Shown here piece by piece: positions 60,849-64,000 of a stretch of DNA of 64,000 nucleotides; the first letter of the stretch is position 1, and the number at the start of each line of letters is the position of its first letter. Location of the stretch: NCBI RefSeq assembly GCF_003026455.1, contig NZ_PYMB01000017.1, forward strand, positions 1-64,000, written 5' to 3'. The position numbers were made by a program, and so were the translations under genes. This DNA is from Photobacterium rosenbergii (GTDB lineage Bacteria; Pseudomonadota; Gammaproteobacteria; Enterobacterales; Vibrionaceae). Below the pieces are notes generated by a model. That model did no database searches. It was not told the DNA's origin and saw only the letters and a list, made by a program, of their open reading frames with translations.

Positions 60849-61718
60849 TTGAGCAGGTTGTCTTATGACAAGATGGTAGGGGTGGGGCTTCGCTCCCCCC
60901 ACATCCATCAAATTCTCTCTGAACGGCCAGAAATCGGTTGGCTGGAGATCCACAGCGAGAATTATTTCACGGCCAACTCACCGGCCCGCCAGCAACTCCG
61001 GGATATTGCCAACCACTACCCCATCAGCTGCCACGGGATCGGAATGTCCCTCGGCTCTGCCGACGAGCTGGATAAACAACATCTTGGCCAACTCAAGCAA
61101 CTGGTCGATGAAATCAACCCGATAGCTGTCTCCGATCACCTAAGCTGGAGTTCGGTCGACGGACAATATTTCAATGACCTGTTACCGCTCCCTTACACCG
61201 AAGAAGCACTCGCCCATTTTTGCCGCAAGGTTGAACAGGTGCAGGAAGCCCTCGGGCGTCAATTACTGGTTGAGAACCCGTCCAGCTACTTAAGCTTCAA
61301 CCATTCGACCATTCCCGAATGGGAATTTCTGCGGGCTGTCCAGCAGCGCACCGGTTGTGGCTTGCTGTTCGATCTCAACAATATCTATGTCAGCAGCTTC
61401 AACCATGGCTTTGACTGCCAGACCTACCTTGATGCTATCGACCCACGAACCGTCAAGGAAATCCACCTAGCTGGCTTTACAGTTAAGCAATTCGCGCAAG
61501 GGGAGATCTGGATAGACACCCACAGCAAACCGGTCAGCGAACCGGTGTGGCAACTCTACCGCCAATGGGTACGCCAACATTTTACTGTACTAGGCGGAGT
61601 GCCTACACTCATCGAATGGGATCTCGATATCCCAGAGTTGGACGTACTGCTCGGGGAAGCTGAAAAAGCGCAACAGATTATTGCCAAGGAGGCCAACGAT
61701 GGGATCTCCGCAGCCTAA
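60849..61718 (+). CDS. bufB: Bufferin maturase, DUF692/MNIO family
   Basis: A 289-residue multinuclear iron oxidase (the MbnB/TglH superfamily) expected to convert precursor cysteines. TIM-barrel metal-ligand motifs run in order: EIHSENYF (about 34), ISCHGIGMSL (about 58), VSDHLSW, ENPSSY, LLFDLNNIY, EIHLAGF, DTHS and EWD. It starts at TTG 60849 with AGAGG eight bases upstream; ATG 60873 is a possible alternative. Its C-terminus overlaps bufC by 20 bp. Confidence 0.92.
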   Translation: MSRLSYDKMVGVGLRSPHIHQILSERPEIGWLEIHSENYFTANSPARQQLRDIANHYPISCHGIGMSLGSADELDKQHLGQLKQLVDEINPIAVSDHLSWSSVDGQYFNDLLPLPYTEEALAHFCRKVEQVQEALGRQLLVENPSSYLSFNHSTIPEWEFLRAVQQRTGCGLLFDLNNIYVSSFNHGFDCQTYLDAIDPRTVKEIHLAGFTVKQFAQGEIWIDTHSKPVSEPVWQLYRQWVRQHFTVLGGVPTLIEWDLDIPELDVLLGEAEKAQQIIAKEANDGISAA

Positions 61719-62475
61719 CACGCTTCATCAGCTACAGCAGGATTTCGCCGAAGCACTGCATTACCGGCCCAGCTCGGCCAGCGAGAACATTGCTGACAGT
61801 ACATTCGGCCCGGAACAACTGATCCAGGTTTACCGAAATAATTTTATTATCAGCCTGTCAGAGGTGCTGGAAGCCACCTACCCATGCTGCCTGGCCGTTG
61901 TTGGCGAGGAGTGCTTTGCCCAAATAGCCCGCCAACATGTCCTCAACTATCCGCTTAGCGAGGGCAATGTTACCGACTACGGCGACGGGTTCAGCGATAC
62001 CATCAACAACCAGCAGGCCTTGGTTGAGGCCGTCCCTTATCTAGCGGATCTGGCCCGCCTTGAATGGCTGGTAGACCGCGCCAGCCAGCAAGTCCCAGTC
62101 AGCACTGATTTCCCATTCGAGCAACTGACACTCATCACTGAGGACAACCTGCCCCAGCTGGTGATGCAGGTGGCCGAGCCTGTTTTCAGCTTCGACGCCC
62201 GATACCCAGTCGCCAGCCTATGGCAGATGATCACCCGGGACCAGATTGAGCAAATTGACCTTAACCAACCGGAGTCGATCATTATCCAGCACCGCCCTCA
62301 AGGGATGCAGGTGTTGGCAACCACCCCATCGGCTACAGCACTGTTGCGCCTATGCCAGCAGAGAAAACCCTTAGGGGAAGCCGATGAAGCCATGTTGGCT
62401 ATTCTCGGCGAACTCATCCAACAACAACTCTTTACCCGTATCCACGGCTTGCCTGAGGGAGAATGCGCATGCTGA
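61699..62475 (+). CDS. bufC: Bufferin maturase partner, DUF2063 family
   Basis: A 258-residue protein with an N-terminal DUF2063 domain (LHQLQQDFAEALHYR, then YRNNFIISLSEVLEATYPCC and a C-terminal HTH-like/PqqD-like region) that in related RiPP clusters partners the DUF692 enzyme and binds the precursor. ATG 61699 is chosen because AAGGAGG is six bases upstream; the frame itself is open to 61681. It overlaps bufB and the next gene, so the four enzymes are translated as a unit. Confidence 0.9.
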   Translation: MGSPQPNTLHQLQQDFAEALHYRPSSASENIADSTFGPEQLIQVYRNNFIISLSEVLEATYPCCLAVVGEECFAQIARQHVLNYPLSEGNVTDYGDGFSDTINNQQALVEAVPYLADLARLEWLVDRASQQVPVSTDFPFEQLTLITEDNLPQLVMQVAEPVFSFDARYPVASLWQMITRDQIEQIDLNQPESIIIQHRPQGMQVLATTPSATALLRLCQQRKPLGEADEAMLAILGELIQQQLFTRIHGLPEGECAC

Positions 62476-62924
62476 ATTTTCTCAAACAAATCGACACCAC
62501 GTCCCAGCGGATCACCGAGCCACTGATCCCACTCCTCCTGCTGTTCACCCGGCTCTGGGTAGCGTGGGTCTTCTTCAAATCAGGCATGGTGAAATACAAC
62601 AGCTGGGACAGTACCCTCTACCTTTTTGAGTATGAGTACCAAGTACCGTTGCTACCTTGGCAAATCGCCGCCTATATGGGAACCGCTGCCGAGCTGATCC
62701 TGCCGGTGTTCCTGGCACTAGGCTTGTTTACCCGCCCGATGGCACTGGCTTTGTTCGTGTTCAATGTTATTGCGGTGGTGTCCTACCCACTATTGTGGGA
62801 GAAAGGGTTCTTCGACCACCAACTGTGGGGCATGATGATGCTGGTCAACGTGTTCTGGGGGGCCGGAATGATCTCGGTCGACCATTTGATTAGCAGCAAA
62901 CCTAAGCAGTCCCTGCTGCAGTAA
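62463..62924 (+). CDS. DoxX-family membrane protein of the bufferin operon
   Basis: A 153-residue inner-membrane protein with four predicted helices (near residues 20-40, 60-80, 85-103 and 112-132). A DoxX-type protein commonly closes bufferin and gold-induced gig operons. Its role is unproven; a redox or export function is possible. ATG 62463 overlaps the bufC stop by 13 bp. An in-frame ATG 62469 has GGGAG at better spacing. Confidence 0.88.
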   Translation: MRMLNFLKQIDTTSQRITEPLIPLLLLFTRLWVAWVFFKSGMVKYNSWDSTLYLFEYEYQVPLLPWQIAAYMGTAAELILPVFLALGLFTRPMALALFVFNVIAVVSYPLLWEKGFFDHQLWGMMMLVNVFWGAGMISVDHLISSKPKQSLLQ

Positions 62925-62938
62925 TCCATCACCAACAA

Positions 62939-62969
62939 AAAAGGGCTGCAAAATCTGCAGCCCTTTTTG
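62939..62969 (+). terminator. Bufferin operon terminator
   Basis: AAGGGCTGCA-AAATC-TGCAGCCCTT (62941-62950/62956-62965), followed by TTT. The operon's transcription unit therefore ends here, with the unrelated yigB gene on the other strand beyond. Confidence 0.9.
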
Positions 62970-63105
62970 GTAGATAATGGCAGCTTTGGCAGTAGGATAA
63001 AATATCAAAACCTACCTGCCAGGGACGGCAGGTTGGAGCGACATGGATGTCTTTATGCGTTTTTGAAATTTTCATCCTGCTGGCGTAAGCAACAAATGTT
63101 TATTC

Positions 63106-63828
63106 TTACTCAGACACCAAAGCCAACAGCTGTGAAAGCTGGCTGATTTCGACATCCGGCAACCACTTGGCGCGCGGCTCGCGGCTCAACACCCGCTGCT
63201 GGTCGTTGAACCAGCAGGCCTTGAAGCCATTGCACTTAGCCCCGCCAACATCGGTCACCAGGTGATCGCCAACATGGAGGATATCGCCCGGTGCCAGGCC
63301 GAGTCCTGCCGCTGCACGAGAAAACAAGTCCGGCTCGGGCTTTGACAGCCCATCGCGGCCCGCCATCAAGACACCATCGAAATATTGCCCCAGTCCGATT
63401 TTGTCCGCATCGACATTCCCATTGGTAATCGCCACCAACGGCAGTTGCTGCTTTAGCAAGGCCAACACCCGATGGGTTTCTTCAGGAACATCGACTTGGT
63501 TCCTAACCTCCAGTACCACCGCCACACCTTCGGTCGCCGCTTGCTCAGCTGCCGACAAGGAGTAGCCAAACTGCATAAAGCCAATTTTGAGCAACTCAAA
63601 GCGCCATTGGGTCACGTCATGGCGCAGCATGGGATCGGCCTTGGCCAGGCGCATTTTCAGCTGCAGCCAACCCGCCGTCCCGACACCTTTCGTGCGCGGG
63701 TGATGGGCTACCAACCAATCATGCATGGCTTGCTCGGCACGGCGGATCACCGGACGGTTATCATAGAGGGTATCGTCAAGATCGAAGGTCAGCGCTTTGG
63801 GCGCGGACAAGCGGCGGTAAAACTGCAT
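63106..63828 (-). CDS. yigB: HAD-family phosphatase YigB
   Basis: A 240-residue haloacid-dehalogenase hydrolase. Motif I TFDLDDTLYDN (near residue 15), motif II TNGN, the motif III lysine region and motif IV VGDHLVTDVGGA are all present. E. coli YigB dephosphorylates the riboflavin intermediate 5-amino-6-(5-phosphoribitylamino)uracil. It follows xerC by 28 bp on the same strand, the conserved xerC-yigB arrangement. Confidence 0.95.
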   Translation of the reverse strand: MQFYRRLSAPKALTFDLDDTLYDNRPVIRRAEQAMHDWLVAHHPRTKGVGTAGWLQLKMRLAKADPMLRHDVTQWRFELLKIGFMQFGYSLSAAEQAATEGVAVVLEVRNQVDVPEETHRVLALLKQQLPLVAITNGNVDADKIGLGQYFDGVLMAGRDGLSKPEPDLFSRAAAGLGLAPGDILHVGDHLVTDVGGAKCNGFKACWFNDQQRVLSREPRAKWLPDVEISQLSQLLALVSE

Positions 63829-63856
63829 CAGCGGTTACTCTCGAAACAATCCCGGC

Positions 63857-64000
63857 TCAACGCTTGTTGCGCTTGGCTCGGGGATGGGCTTCATCGTACA
63901 CCTGTGCCAGGTGCTGGAAGTCCAAGTGGGTATAGATTTGAGTGGTCGAGAGGTTGGCATGACCCAGCAACTCCTGGACAGCCCGCAGATCTCCCGATGA
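63857..64000 (-). CDS. xerC: Site-specific tyrosine recombinase XerC, C-terminal part
   Basis: The final 47 residues of XerC, which resolves chromosome dimers at dif with XerD. The fragment reads LRAVQELLGHANLSTTQIYT then HLDFQHLAQVYDEAHPRAKR. It includes the second-domain His (LGHA) and the catalytic Tyr of TQIYTH. The gene continues past the right edge. yigB follows it directly. Confidence 0.95.
   Translation of the reverse strand, partial: SSGDLRAVQELLGHANLSTTQIYTHLDFQHLAQVYDEAHPRAKRNKR

Noticed and set aside
1..64000. Insertion sequences, prophage, integron or CRISPR array
   Set aside because: I found no transposase, integrase (other than partial XerC, a housekeeping recombinase), repeat-spacer array or target-site duplication by reading the window.

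Overview
The window looks like a chromosomal segment of a marine gammaproteobacterium of the Vibrionaceae. Photobacterium or a close relative is my best guess, from protein similarity and gene order recalled from memory rather than from a search. Almost everything is core genome. I see no insertion sequence, prophage, integron, CRISPR array or tRNA gene, and no convincing pseudogene.

Layout. (1) 1-7.1 kb: the 5' end of a 16S rRNA gene with its promoter and leader (minus strand), a membrane-anchored RRM protein, murI, a PP-loop ATPase, btuB under a cobalamin riboswitch, trmA and fabR-yijD. (2) 7.4-10.3 kb: sthA, cysQ, nudE. (3) 10.4-21.7 kb: a complete type II secretion operon gspCDEFGHIJKLMN on the minus strand. 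(4) 22-31 kb: hslR, hslO, pckA, an AsmA-family gene, yihY-dtd-fabY, a DUF2959 lipoprotein and a small P-loop ATPase. (5) 31-38.2 kb: typA diverging from glnA, a DUF4124 protein, then ntrB-ntrC, with CRP, sigma-54 and NtrC sites visible between the genes. (6) 38-48 kb: hemN, a DUF2489 gene, yihI, a methyltransferase, cytochrome c4, engB and polA. This block has the same order as the hemN-yihI-csrC-yihA-spf-polA region of enteric bacteria and carries two small RNAs, a CsrB/CsrC-type RNA and Spot 42. (7) 48-60 kb: elbB, the Fur-controlled small RNA RyhB, a GNAT gene, yhhQ, recQ, rarD, an AraC regulator with a LysE-type exporter, ggt and uvrD. (8) 60-63 kb: a bufferin-type RiPP operon made of two tandem DUF2282 precursors, a DUF692 (MNIO) maturase, its DUF2063 partner and a DoxX protein. 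(9) 63-64 kb: yigB and the 3' end of xerC.

The regulatory content stands out. Three global riboregulators lie within about 7 kb: the Csr RNA with 23 GGA triplets, Spot 42 (carbon) and RyhB (iron). The nitrogen regulon core lies next to them. The bufferin operon is the least ordinary coding system. Its two precursors share a 47-residue mature core that is identical in protein but differs at 18 synonymous codons, and its leader can form two mutually exclusive hairpins. Other leads are a 15-bp perfect hairpin that buries the ggt ribosome binding site, a possible 54-residue membrane peptide starting at the Spot 42 terminator, a 42-codon ORF between ntrC and hemN, and a terminator with no assigned gene upstream of recQ.
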